This document shows, piece after piece, positions 17,796-26,433 of a DNA stretch of 64,000 nucleotides. The first letter of the stretch is position 1; every line of letters begins with the position of its first letter. The position numbers were made by a program, and so were the translations under genes. The stretch comes from Nocardiopsis sp. ATB16-24. GTDB lineage: Bacteria > Actinomycetota > Actinomycetes > Streptosporangiales > Streptosporangiaceae. Below the pieces are notes generated by a model. That model did not search any database and was not told the DNA's origin. It worked only from the letters and a program-made list of their open reading frames with translations. The stretch lies in contig NZ_JASCXJ010000005.1 in the NCBI RefSeq assembly GCF_030271535.1, positions 186,001 to 250,000 of the forward strand. The letters are read 5' to 3'.

Positions 17796-18914
17796 GTGAC
17801 GGACACACCCCTGAGGGGACTGAAGATCGTGGAGTTCGGTTCGATCGGACCGGTGCCCCACGCCGCGATGCTGCTCAGCGACCTTGGTGCCGACACGGTC
17901 CGTATCGGTCGCGGCGGTGCCAACGACTCCCCCTTGGGGGACTACGGCTCGCCCGGGCACGTGCTCCGCGGACGCACGTTCGTGACGGCCGACCTCAAGG
18001 ACGAGCGGACACGCTCCCTGGCGTTGGACCTGCTCACCGAAGCGGACGTGGTGCTGGAAGGTTTTCGCCCCGGAGTGATGGAGCGTCTCGGGCTCGGACC
18101 GGACGTGGTCCGTGAACGGAACCGGCGCCTGGTCTACGCCCGCATGACCGGTTGGGGGCAGGACGGTCCTTTGGCGCGCACCGCAGGCCACGACATCAAC
18201 TACGTGGCCCTGACCGGTGCCCTGAACGCCATCGGACCGAAAGAGCAACCCCTTCCCCCCTTGAGCCTGGTGGGGGATTACGCGGGCGGTTCGATGTTCC
18301 TGGTGTTCGGTGTCCTGTCCGCGCTTTACCAACGCGAGAGGACGAAAGAGGGGACGGTCGTCGACGCATCGATCGTCGATGGGGTGAGCGCCCTCGTGCA
18401 ACCCATCTTGGAACTTCGGTCCCAAGGACTGTGGTCCGACGAACGTGCCGACAACATGGCGGACGGGGCCGCCCCGTATTACCGGACCTATCGTTGTCAG
18501 GACGGTGGTTTCATGGCGGTAGGGGCCGTCGAAGAGCGGTTCTACGAACTTTTCGTCCGCATGCTCGACCTCGTCCCCTCCGAACTCCCCGACCGGGCGG
18601 AGAAGAAGAACTGGGGCGCCCTGACGGAGATCTTCCAGGAACGGTTCCTCACCCGGTCGCGGGAGGAGTGGACCGAACTCTTCACGGGAACCGACGCATG
18701 TGTCACACCGGTGCTGACCTTCGAGGAGGCGCCCCTGGACCCCCACGTCAGAGCGCGAGGATCCTTGTACGCCGATAACGGGGACGTGACGGCGGCGCCG
18801 GCTCCGAGGTTCGCCGGGAAGCGCTCCCCGGCGGCCTCGGGGGAGCGGGTCATGACGATCGAGGCGGCCGTCGCACGGTGGCGAAAAGATCCCGCCCCTT
18901 TTGAGTTGCGATAG
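17796..18914 (+). CDS. Alpha-methylacyl-CoA racemase-like CaiB/BaiF protein
   Basis: About 372 residues, with the signature pair of methylacyl-CoA racemases: GHDINYVALTGAL (about residues 130-142, catalytic His) and GDYAGGSMF (about 160, catalytic Asp). The opening 'LRGLKIVEFGSIGPVPHAAM' also fits that branch. GTG 17796 is chosen because GAGGAG (17781-17786) sits 9 bases before it; ATG 17787 abuts the SD. It probably epimerises a 2-methyl-branched acyl-CoA, suggesting a branched aliphatic side chain in the substrate, or it acts as a CoA-transferase. Confidence 0.84.
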   Translation: MTDTPLRGLKIVEFGSIGPVPHAAMLLSDLGADTVRIGRGGANDSPLGDYGSPGHVLRGRTFVTADLKDERTRSLALDLLTEADVVLEGFRPGVMERLGLGPDVVRERNRRLVYARMTGWGQDGPLARTAGHDINYVALTGALNAIGPKEQPLPPLSLVGDYAGGSMFLVFGVLSALYQRERTKEGTVVDASIVDGVSALVQPILELRSQGLWSDERADNMADGAAPYYRTYRCQDGGFMAVGAVEERFYELFVRMLDLVPSELPDRAEKKNWGALTEIFQERFLTRSREEWTELFTGTDACVTPVLTFEEAPLDPHVRARGSLYADNGDVTAAPAPRFAGKRSPAASGERVMTIEAAVARWRKDPAPFELR

Positions 18915-19033
18915 GGACAACCGGTTCCGGACAGTGGAATCCTGTGTGTCGCCCCTCTCACAGTCCATGGAAATTTCTTTCCAGGTTCGCCTTCGCATAA
19001 CCACGAAGGGCCGTCGCAAAGGAAGAGGTTTTC

Positions 19034-20353
19034 GTGGCATCGACACAACGTCAACGAAAAACGGTCGTCGCCGGAGTCATCGGAACAACGGTCGAATTCT
19101 ACGACTTCGCCATCTACGGGACGGCTGCGGCACTGATCTTCGGCCCGCAGTTCTTCAGCGAGTCCTCCGCCGTGGCCGGTACCCTGGCGGCGTTCGCCAC
19201 GTTCGCCGCCGGTTTCGTCGCCCGGCCCTTGGGCGGTTTCGTGTTCGGTCATTTCGGAGATCGCGTCGGTCGCAAGCGCACATTGCAGATCACGCTCCTG
19301 CTCATGGGCCTGTCCACGACGCTCATCGGACTGCTGCCCACCTACGCCCAGGTCGGGCTGCTCGCCCCGCTTCTCCTGGTCCTGCTGCGACTGGCCCAGG
19401 GCTTCGCCGCCGGTGGTGAGATCGGTGGCGCCGTGGTCATGGTGGTGGAGAACACCCGACCGGAAAGGCGCGCGACATCGGGTTCGATGGTCATCGCGTC
19501 GCTCTCGCTCGGAGGGATCCTCGCGACCGGTGTGTTCTTCCTGGTCTCGTCGGTATTGACCACCGACCAGTTCAACGACTGGGGCTGGAGGATTCCGTTC
19601 CTCATCAGCATCGTCCTGGTCGGGGTCGGCGCCTACGTGCGCAGCCGGCTGGACGAGACGACCCAGTTCGCGCAGGTCGCCGAGCGTGGTGAGACGGAGA
19701 GGTTCCCGCTGCTGACCGTCCTTCGCCACAACATGCGTTCCGTGCTCTTCGTCCTAGGGGTCGCCACGGTCTTCTCGGCGGCCTCGTTCCTCTTGGCCGT
19801 CTTCGTCCTCAACTACCTCTCCACGACGGTGGGGCTCACCCAGGGGTTCGCGTTGGGGGTCGTCACCCTGGCGCTCGCCGTCTCGGTGGTCTCGGCCGTG
19901 GCAGCCGGGCGTGCGGCGGACTCGTTCGGTCGCCGCCGGGTCATCGTGGTGGGCCTTGTGACCGTCATCGTCGCGACCTACCCCCTGTTCGCGCTGATGG
20001 ACACCGCAGACCGCCCCCTGGTGGTCGTCGGCGTGCTCGGGCTCGGGACACTGGTCGGAGCCATCGGTGGACCGATGGCGACCTACTTCTCCGAACTGTT
20101 CCCGCCGTCGGTCCGCTACAGCGGTTTCTCGGTGGGTTACCAGCTCGCCTCGATCCTCGGCGGTGGTCTGGCCCCGTTCATCGCGACGGCGCTTCTGGCC
20201 GCCACCGGTGGGGCGGGCTGGTCGATCAGCCTCTACATCGTCGCCCTCGCCGTGGTCGCACTCGCGTGCATCGCTAGCCGACCGGACACGGGAGGACCTC
20301 GGGCCGGCCTTGAGGGCGTGTCCGAGAAGGGACAGGAGGAAGGGGCTCGTTGA
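19034..20353 (+). CDS. MHS-family MFS transporter (metabolite:H+ symporter)
   Basis: A 439-residue, 12-helix transporter. The opening 'GTTVEFYDFAIYGTAAALIF' and FGHFGDRVGRK (about residue 74) are diagnostic of the metabolite:H+ symporter group that takes up shikimate, dicarboxylates and aromatic acids. GTG 19034 has GGAAGAGG 5-12 bases upstream. It is the last gene of the catabolic island and most likely imports the aromatic substrate. The second transporter in the island (TRAP) suggests a second substrate or intermediate. Confidence 0.9.
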   Translation: MASTQRQRKTVVAGVIGTTVEFYDFAIYGTAAALIFGPQFFSESSAVAGTLAAFATFAAGFVARPLGGFVFGHFGDRVGRKRTLQITLLLMGLSTTLIGLLPTYAQVGLLAPLLLVLLRLAQGFAAGGEIGGAVVMVVENTRPERRATSGSMVIASLSLGGILATGVFFLVSSVLTTDQFNDWGWRIPFLISIVLVGVGAYVRSRLDETTQFAQVAERGETERFPLLTVLRHNMRSVLFVLGVATVFSAASFLLAVFVLNYLSTTVGLTQGFALGVVTLALAVSVVSAVAAGRAADSFGRRRVIVVGLVTVIVATYPLFALMDTADRPLVVVGVLGLGTLVGAIGGPMATYFSELFPPSVRYSGFSVGYQLASILGGGLAPFIATALLAATGGAGWSISLYIVALAVVALACIASRPDTGGPRAGLEGVSEKGQEEGAR

Positions 20354-20940
20354 GGGCCCTTCCCCCTGTGACATGTCACGGGCCTCGTGGGGCCGTGTCC
20401 TCGGACTCCCGGGCCACTGTGCCCGATCGTCCGTTCCCGGACCCTGCGGATGGCGGCCGGCCGATCGCCGAGCGCCGACGATGAACGGTCCCCGAGCGTA
20501 GGGGCGGGTCGAGGGGATCTGAACGGCCTGTGGGCGTCGCCGGCCCGTGTGCGTGGACGGCACCAGGGTCGCCGTCCCTGACGTGGGCGGCGGAGTCATG
20601 TGAGGGAGAAGGGCTCTGGAGGTGGGCGACCGGGGAGGAGTGTGTGCACCCCGGAGCACACGGGGGCACACAGGGCCCGAACGCGGTGAGGACCTCGCGC
20701 GAGGTCCTCACCGCCCCCTATGGAACGGGCTCCTGAAGCGCACCCGACAGGATCCGGCCCCGCGGCCGTCAGCGGAGGAGAGGTCGCCGACCACGACACT
20801 CCCGTCCGTCCCGCTTTTTCCGTGACCTGGTGATACCACCGCCGCACCGCTCGGCCCTCTCACGATGGCATGGCTGGTATCGGCGATCGGACCGACGATC
20901 GAGTTCCCCGAGCCCGCACGGTGCCGGGGGTGGTGTCCCT
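20354..20940. other. Gene-poor convergent spacer
   Basis: No convincing gene is seen between the transporter and the pectate lyase. The open frames here are short, Arg/Pro-rich and lack ribosome-binding sites. The notable content is a perfect 32-bp palindrome at 20683-20714. Confidence 0.6.
20683..20714. repeat. Perfect 32-bp loopless palindrome
   Basis: The left arm GCGGTGAGGACCTCGC (20683-20698) is followed directly by its exact reverse complement (20699-20714). It lies between two convergent genes and may be a bidirectional terminator. A second 32-bp perfect palindrome of different sequence occurs at 39301-39332, also between convergent genes. Confidence 0.75.
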
Positions 20941-20981
20941 ACCGCCCTCGGGTCACGAAGGACCCGTCACCCGAGGGCGGT
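20941..20981 (-). terminator. Terminator of the pectate lyase gene
   Basis: 13-bp arms ACCGCCCTCGGGT (20941-20953) and ACCCGAGGGCGGT (20969-20981) enclose a 15-base loop, 20 bases beyond the lyase stop. Confidence 0.75.
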
Positions 20982-21001
20982 CGGTGTCGACCTCGGCCGC
21001 T

Positions 21002-22549
21002 CTACGGTGTGCCGGCGTAGGTCTCGAACTCGGCCACGCGCGGTGTGCCGTTCGAACCGGTGATCTCGAAGTTGATCTTCCGCAGTGTCGTCGGGGAGAA
21101 GGTGATGACCCCCGCTCCGCTGCCGGTGGCCAGGACGGTGCCGTTGTCGTTGTCGACGACCCGCCAGGAACCGATGTTGCCCTGGGCTCCGGACGCCTCA
21201 CGGATGTTGATCGTGGACACCGTGGTGTTGGAACCCCACTTGACCGAGATGCGACCGGTCGATCCGCTCGGCGACCAGTAGGTGTTCATGTCGCCGTCGA
21301 TGACGTTGCCGTAGCTGGTCCCGCTGCCCTTGCTGGAGCCGTCGGCGCCGGCCCCGATGCTGAGGTTGGTGCCGCTGGGAGGGTCACCGGGGTCACCGGG
21401 CTCCGGGTCGGGACCGGGGCCGGGGTCGCCCGGGGCCGGGTCGTCCGCTCGGCAGTTGCCGTCGGAGACCCGATTGCCCTTGTTCGCGCCCGCGGTCTGC
21501 CCCAGCACCTGTGCCAGGCAGCCGGCGTCGTCGAGGCTGTAGGAGTACGGAATGCTCACCGACGTGGTGGAGCGCGGGTCGGGTCCGGCCGGGTAGTTCT
21601 TGTCACCTTGGCTGGACCAGGTCACGTTGTCGAAGACGTTGCCCCGGACCTCCCAGGTGCCCCTCTCGTTGGTGTAGAAGGTGCCCAGGACGTCCCTGGA
21701 GTTCTTGAAGTAGTTGTTCTCCACCTTCGCGCGGGCCCCGGCGCGGGAGTTGATGCCGGACTTGGAGAGTCCCGAGTAGTGGTTGTTGTACATGTGCCCG
21801 ATGCCGCCGCGCAGCAGGGGGGCACGTGAGTCGATGTTCTCGTACAGGTTGTGGTGGTAGGTGACGTAACCGTTGGAGCGGTCGCTCTCGCTGGACCCGA
21901 CCAGGCCGCCACGGCCGGAGTTGCGCAGGATGCTGTAGGAGAGGGTGACGTACTGGGTGTTGTTCTTCATGTCGAAGAGGGCGTCGTAGCCCTCCGACTC
22001 CCCACCCGACGCCTCCAGGGTGACGTGGTCGACCCAGACGTTGCGGACGTCCTTCTCCATCCCGATGGCGTCGCCACCGTTGGACGTGGGCGAGCCGGAC
22101 TTCTTGACGTTCCGGACGGTCACGTTCTGGATGATGATGTTGCGGGACTCGCGGATGTGGATGCCGAGCTGGTCGAACACGGCTCCCCTGCCGGTGCCGA
22201 CGATCGTGACGTTGCTGATCTTCTTGAGTTCGATCACGTCGTCGGCGGTGTCACAACCGGGGCCCGACACCTTGGAGGTGTTGCCGTGGTTGATGGTCCC
22301 TTCCACCTGGATGATGATCGGGGTGCTGGTGCTGGGGCGGTCGCACAGGGCCTGGTGGATCTGGGTTCCGGTGGTGGCGCGTACGGTCTGCCCGCCCGCG
22401 CCGCCGGTGGTCCCGCCGTTCTGGGTCGCGTAACCCGTGGCGCTGCCGGTCTGTGCCGCTGCCGGGGACATCGGCAGGGCCAGGCCGGCCGCCACCACGG
22501 CCGTGGCGGCCAGCGTCGACGCGAGTCGCCGCGTGAGGGATCTTCTCAC
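21002..22549 (-). CDS. Secreted PL1 pectate lyase with a C-terminal discoidin-type domain
   Basis: 515 residues. A Tat/Sec-type signal peptide (RRSLTRR, hydrophobic core, cleavage after SPAAA near residue 32) leads into a parallel beta-helix of polysaccharide lyase family 1. Its landmarks are DAIGMEKDVRNVWVDHVT (about 155-172) and SRAPLLRGG (about 240-248). A Pro/Gly/Asp linker (about 370-395) joins an F5/8-type C (discoidin) carbohydrate-binding domain. GTG 22549 is chosen for AGGAAAGG just upstream; a longer frame to 22606 would spoil the signal peptide. The enzyme degrades polygalacturonate outside the cell. Two LacI-type palindromes lie upstream (22621-22661). Confidence 0.92.
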   Translation of the reverse strand: MRRSLTRRLASTLAATAVVAAGLALPMSPAAAQTGSATGYATQNGGTTGGAGGQTVRATTGTQIHQALCDRPSTSTPIIIQVEGTINHGNTSKVSGPGCDTADDVIELKKISNVTIVGTGRGAVFDQLGIHIRESRNIIIQNVTVRNVKKSGSPTSNGGDAIGMEKDVRNVWVDHVTLEASGGESEGYDALFDMKNNTQYVTLSYSILRNSGRGGLVGSSESDRSNGYVTYHHNLYENIDSRAPLLRGGIGHMYNNHYSGLSKSGINSRAGARAKVENNYFKNSRDVLGTFYTNERGTWEVRGNVFDNVTWSSQGDKNYPAGPDPRSTTSVSIPYSYSLDDAGCLAQVLGQTAGANKGNRVSDGNCRADDPAPGDPGPGPDPEPGDPGDPPSGTNLSIGAGADGSSKGSGTSYGNVIDGDMNTYWSPSGSTGRISVKWGSNTTVSTINIREASGAQGNIGSWRVVDNDNGTVLATGSGAGVITFSPTTLRKINFEITGSNGTPRVAEFETYAGTP

Positions 22550-22620
22550 TGCTCGCCTTTCCTCATGACGGATGAGAGTTGACTGGGAGGTGAACGTGGA
22601 CTGCACTTCCCGAGAGTAGA

Positions 22621-22661
22621 GAAAGCGCTTTCCATGTCAAGAGGGGTAGTGCAAACGTTTG
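22621..22661 (-). promoter_or_regulatory. Pair of LacI-family-type operators upstream of the pectate lyase
   Basis: Two perfect palindromes with a central CG/GC step: GAAAGCGCTTTC (22621-22632) and CAAACGTTTG (22652-22661), centres 30 bp apart. They lie 72-112 bases before the lyase start. The form is typical of LacI-family sugar repressors, so induction by a pectin-derived sugar is likely. Confidence 0.6.
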
Positions 22662-22888
22662 TAGTCGGAAAAGATCTCCGCTCCGCTTCTTGCTCCTTTG
22701 ACCTGCCTCTTTGCAGGCGTGTGTTGTCGAAAGTGGAAGCGAGTACCTCAAAGGCTGCAACCGCTTGAGTCGGCTCCCGTGCGACAGGACGAAGAGGGAT
22801 CGGGAGCCCCGCCGGGGACGGGGAGTGCCGTGGTGCGGTGTCGGTGTTCAGCCCAGGGTGCGAGCGAGTGTGGGAGGTCTCGCCTACG

Positions 22889-22947
22889 ACGACGCCGCTT
22901 CGGGGAGCACCGTCGAGGGGCGAAAGTGCTCCCCGAAGCAGCGTCGT
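22889..22947 (-). terminator. Very long hairpin after the flippase-like gene
   Basis: 22-bp arms with one mismatch (22889-22910 against 22926-22947) around a 15-base loop. It lies 105 bases beyond the stop of the 23052 gene and is probably the terminator of the seven-gene cluster. Confidence 0.6.
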
Positions 22948-23051
22948 GGCGAGCCGGGCCGCAAGGCCCGCCCCTCCACCACCTCGCCGGACCTTTTCGG
23001 CCCCACCCGACACCTCCCGCCCGGAGCGTCGCCGGCCGTGGCCTTGGCTCC

Positions 23052-24014
23052 TCACCCACGCACCAGGCGGACCACCAGGACCACCGCGCCGGGCAGGGAG
23101 GACACCAGGGTCAGCAGGCCGTAGACCACCGACACCGTCAGACCCGTCTGCGCGCCCATCCCCGCCGCACCGAAGGCCAGGGCGGTGACCGCCTCGCGCG
23201 GACCCCAGCCGCCCAGGCTCAGCGGCAGACTCATCACCAACAGCGCCAGGATCGCCGGCGGCACCAGTCGGAGCACGGGCGCGGTGACCCCCGCCAGGTG
23301 GGAGGCGAGCAGGAACAGGGTCACGTACCCGGCCAACGCGGCCACCGAGAACAACAGCACCGAGGGCCAGCGCGCGAGCAGTCCCGCGCGGACCTCGGCC
23401 CCGGCGCGACGTAGGGCCCGCCACCACCGCGACCGGCGCGCCCCGCCCACGCGCAGGGCCACCGCGCACACCAAGGCGATCACCGCGACCGCTCCGAACG
23501 TCACCCCGGCCGCGCGCAGCCCCGGACCCGGCAGCGCGGTGGGAAGGGCGAACAGCAGCGCGACGCCGCAGGCGGCCAACACCACCTGTCCGGCCGTGCG
23601 TTCCAGGACCACCGCACGGACCCCGCGGCCCATGTCGCCGGAGTAGCGGCCATGGCCGAACGCGCGGTGGACGTCTCCCAGGACCCCGGCGGGGAGCACC
23701 GAGTTGAGGAACACGGCCAGGTAGTAGTCGGCCACCGCGCGCCGTAACGGCAACCGCAGCCCCACCCCGCGCGCCACCGTCCGCCAACGGGCGGCGGACA
23801 GCACGGTGGTGACCGCGCCGATGCCCGACGCCGCCAGGACCGCGCGGACGTCGACGGCCGCGACGGCGTCGGTGAAGGCCTCCCGGGGGTACCACCACAC
23901 GACCACGCCCAGGATGGCGAGTCCGGTCAGCGCCCTGGCCCACGCCGACCATCGGGAAGGCGCGCGGCGCACGGGATTCTCGGCCCGGTCGATCCCGTTC
24001 CTTCCGGTCTTCAT
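23052..24014 (-). CDS. Lysylphosphatidylglycerol-synthase-like/flippase-like membrane protein
   Basis: About 320 residues, 7-8 membrane helices, of the UPF0104/'AglD2/MprF transmembrane' family. Landmarks are LSAARWRTVARGVG (about 55), YYLAVFLNSVLPAGVLGDVHRA (split about 83-104) and a late LPLSLGGWGPRE (about 270). Such proteins occur with glycosyltransferases and are thought to handle lipid-linked products. The start is uncertain: ATG 24014 has only a weak, distant SD (GAGGT). It is the last gene of the leftward cluster, 103 bases after the methyltransferase with a small hairpin (24073-24100) between. It may export or flip the cluster's product. Confidence 0.78.
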   Translation of the reverse strand: MKTGRNGIDRAENPVRRAPSRWSAWARALTGLAILGVVVWWYPREAFTDAVAAVDVRAVLAASGIGAVTTVLSAARWRTVARGVGLRLPLRRAVADYYLAVFLNSVLPAGVLGDVHRAFGHGRYSGDMGRGVRAVVLERTAGQVVLAACGVALLFALPTALPGPGLRAAGVTFGAVAVIALVCAVALRVGGARRSRWWRALRRAGAEVRAGLLARWPSVLLFSVAALAGYVTLFLLASHLAGVTAPVLRLVPPAILALLVMSLPLSLGGWGPREAVTALAFGAAGMGAQTGLTVSVVYGLLTLVSSLPGAVVLVVRLVRG

Positions 24015-24117
24015 CGCCCGAAGACCTCGCGGGCCGCTCCCACCCACGGAGGAGGGGACCAGGCGCCGCGGTCGGTGCGCCCCGCATGTGGCGCGCACCG
24101 ACTCAGCACCGTACGGC

Positions 24118-24900
24118 TCACCGGGCCGCCCGGGGCAGCGCCAGCAGGTCCGTGTGGTGGACGACGACGCGCCAGTTCCCTCCCGCGCACACCGACAGTC
24201 GGTGTTGCAGATACTCCTCCCCGGGTAGCGAACCGTCCTGTTCCACGGCCGCCCTCACCCAACCGCGCAGCCAGGCCCGGGTCAGCTCCGCGTCGCCGGG
24301 CCCCAACCGCCACGGACTGGGATAGGAACGCACCTCATAGCCCAGGCGGGTGAAGGCCGCCGTGGCGAAACCGGGCGCGTCGGGTCCCAGCCGGCCGCGC
24401 CGCCGCTGGTGGTCGTCGAAGGCCGCCCCGAAGGCTCCGTCGAGCGGGTCGGCGGGCAGGAACTCCACCCTGCCCACCACCGACAGGCAGAGCAGCGCCG
24501 GGCATCCCCGGGTCGCGACCGCTCCGGTCAGGGCACGCACCTCCGCCCGTGTGAGCACGTCCAGCAGTGCCGAGGCCGTCACCAGAGTGACCCCCTCCAG
24601 GTCGGTGGCCCGCAGCGACTCCAGGTCCAGCCGTCGGGCGATCACCTCGGCACCGGGCACCGAGGCCCGGGCCGGCTCCAACAGTTCCGGGTCGCGGTCC
24701 AGCAGCAGCCAGCTCCGCTCGCCGGGCAGGCGGGAGGTGAGCCAACGTCCCAGGGAACCCGTTCCGCACCCCAGGTCGGCCACCACGCGAGCGTGGTCGC
24801 GCAGCTCCGTGAGCGGTTCCGTGGCGCGGGCCCGTGCGTCCGCTTCCTCACGCAGCGCCAGCCACTCCGGCATGGACGACGCGGCTTCGGTGGTGTTCAA
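24118..24900 (-). CDS. Class I SAM-dependent methyltransferase
   Basis: About 260 residues. SAM-binding motif I is VVADLGCGTGSLGRWL (about residues 39-54), motif II is LLLDRDPELL (about 66) and 'VTASALLDVL' is at motif IV. The proposed start is TTG 24900: AAGGAG lies 5 bases upstream and the codon overlaps the glycosyltransferase stop as TTGA. ATG 24873 is the fallback. The C-terminal third (WRLGPGDAELTRAWLRGW) is characteristic of this subgroup, which I know only as a hypothetical methyltransferase. It probably methylates an intermediate of the GTP-derived pathway. Confidence 0.85.
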   Translation of the reverse strand: MNTTEAASSMPEWLALREEADARARATEPLTELRDHARVVADLGCGTGSLGRWLTSRLPGERSWLLLDRDPELLEPARASVPGAEVIARRLDLESLRATDLEGVTLVTASALLDVLTRAEVRALTGAVATRGCPALLCLSVVGRVEFLPADPLDGAFGAAFDDHQRRRGRLGPDAPGFATAAFTRLGYEVRSYPSPWRLGPGDAELTRAWLRGWVRAAVEQDGSLPGEEYLQHRLSVCAGGNWRVVVHHTDLLALPRAAR

Positions 24901-25970
24901 CCCGGCTCCTTCCGGTCCAGGATCGCGGCCATGTCCCGGGCCGCGCACTCCCATCCTCGCAAGCGTTCCCGCCGTAGGCGGGCCGAACGCCGCAGCCGTC
25001 CGCGTAGAGTCGCGTCGGTCAACCAACGGCGCAGCGCCTCGGCCAGCGCGGCGGGGTCCTCCGGGGGGACGAGCAGGCCCGGCCTTCGTCCGTGGGGGTC
25101 GTGTCCCAAGGCCTCGGGGACCCCGCCCACCTCACCGGCCACCACCGGAACACCGCGAGCCAACGCCTCGGCCACCACCATGCCGTAGGTCTCCTTGCGC
25201 GAGGGCAGAACCAGCAGGTCGGCGCGGGAGTAAGCCTCCCGCAACGCCCGGCCCCGCAGCGGGCCGGGGAAGGACACCCGGTCCCGCAGTCCGTACTCGC
25301 GGCACAGGGCCCGCAGACGCTCGGCGTAGGCGGCCGCCTCCCCCTCCCCGGCCGACAGGTCACCCAGGGGTCCCGCGCACGTGCACTCCCACGCCAGGTC
25401 GCCCAGGTCCGCCAGCGCCGACAACAGCAGGTCGTGGCCCTTGTGCGGGGTCACCGCCGCCAGGCACAGCATCCGCGTGCCGTCCCCGACGGGGGTGGGC
25501 GGCGCCGGGTCCACTCCCGGCTCCACCACGTGGACCCGGCCCAGGCCGTGGTGGCCGGCCACCCGCCGTGCCGACCACCGACTGGTGGCCACCACGTTCC
25601 GGGCCGCGTGCAGCACCCGGCGCTCACGCTCGTCCAGGTCCCGGGCCTGGGTGGGGGACAGGCCGGCGCCCTCGGCCAGGGGCAGGTGCACCAGTACCAC
25701 CAACCGCAGGCGCGAGGCGTGGGGCAGGACCACCTCGGGCACACCGCAGGACAGGAGCCCGTCCAGGATCACCGCCGAGCCGTCGGGCGCCCGCGCCAAC
25801 GCACGTGAGAGCCCGGCGCGCTCGTCGGCGTCGGCCCAGGGCCACCGTCCGGGCACGGTGGTCCGGTGCATCGGCCGACCGAGCGCGGTGAGCGCCTCGG
25901 CCAGGCGCCGGCCGTAGACGTTGCCGCCACTGGGCACCGTGTCGGGCGGGACGAGCAGGAGGGTGTTCAC
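24897..25970 (-). CDS. GT4-family glycosyltransferase
   Basis: A 357-residue GT-B enzyme. The N-terminal '[17 protein letters not shown]' is the acceptor-side glycine loop. '[15 protein letters not shown]' (about residues 172-186) and '[21 protein letters not shown]' (about 256-276, the donor E-x7-E site) are classic GT4 motifs. GTG 25970 overlaps the PTPS-like stop (GTGA). It should transfer a sugar from a nucleotide donor to a small-molecule or lipid acceptor made by the neighbouring enzymes. Confidence 0.9.
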   Translation of the reverse strand: MNTLLLVPPDTVPSGGNVYGRRLAEALTALGRPMHRTTVPGRWPWADADERAGLSRALARAPDGSAVILDGLLSCGVPEVVLPHASRLRLVVLVHLPLAEGAGLSPTQARDLDERERRVLHAARNVVATSRWSARRVAGHHGLGRVHVVEPGVDPAPPTPVGDGTRMLCLAAVTPHKGHDLLLSALADLGDLAWECTCAGPLGDLSAGEGEAAAYAERLRALCREYGLRDRVSFPGPLRGRALREAYSRADLLVLPSRKETYGMVVAEALARGVPVVAGEVGGVPEALGHDPHGRRPGLLVPPEDPAALAEALRRWLTDATLRGRLRRSARLRRERLRGWECAARDMAAILDRKEPG

Positions 25971-26350
25971 AGGTCGCGTTCGTGGGAGGCCCAGGCCACG
26001 TGCGACTCGTGCAGGGTCACCGTGATCCCGTCCAGACCGCGTGCCGTCGCGTCGAGCCGCTTCACCAGCCGGTCGGTGATCACGCCGGCCAGGAACTCGG
26101 TGCTGGTGTTGACCCCCGCGAACTCCGGCACCTCGTCCAGGTTGCGGTAGTCCAGTTCGGCGAGCACGGCCTTGAGCTCCCGCGTGGCCAGGCCGATGTC
26201 CACCACGAGGTTGTCCTCGTCCAACTCGCGGCGGCGGAAGGTGGCGTCCACGGTGAACGTGGCCCCGTGCAACTGCTGGGCGGGGCCGAACACCTCGCCC
26301 TGGAAGCTGTGGGCGATCATGATGTGGTCTCGGACGGTGAGACTGTACAA
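25967..26350 (-). CDS. Degenerate 6-pyruvoyl-tetrahydropterin synthase/QueD-fold protein
   Basis: A 127-residue T-fold protein. '[11 protein letters not shown]' (first zinc His), '[14 protein letters not shown]' (about residue 27), '[23 protein letters not shown]' (split about 65-88) and [10 protein letters not shown] (about 112, the catalytic Glu/His region) align with PTPS. The canonical HGH zinc pair reads HGA here, and the catalytic Cys before it is Ala (GPAQQ). Classical PTPS or QueD chemistry is therefore unlikely. TTG 26350 is chosen for AAGGAG 7 bases upstream. It is coupled by GTGA overlap to the glycosyltransferase. Confidence 0.83.
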   Translation of the reverse strand: MYSLTVRDHIMIAHSFQGEVFGPAQQLHGATFTVDATFRRRELDEDNLVVDIGLATRELKAVLAELDYRNLDEVPEFAGVNTSTEFLAGVITDRLVKRLDATARGLDGITVTLHESHVAWASHERDL

Positions 26351-26380
26351 GGGTGTGCTCCTTGGTCGTCGTGCCATGGG

Positions 26381-26406
26381 GCCGGGGCCTTCAGGAGGGC
26401 CCCGGC
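26381..26406 (-). terminator. Intercistronic hairpin inside the cluster
   Basis: GCCGGGGCC (26381-26389) pairs with GGCCCCGGC (26398-26406) between the MDR gene and the PTPS-like gene. It is either a partial terminator or an RNA-stability element. Confidence 0.45.
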
Positions 26407-26433
26407 GGACGGGACGCCGCGCGCCCCGGTGTC

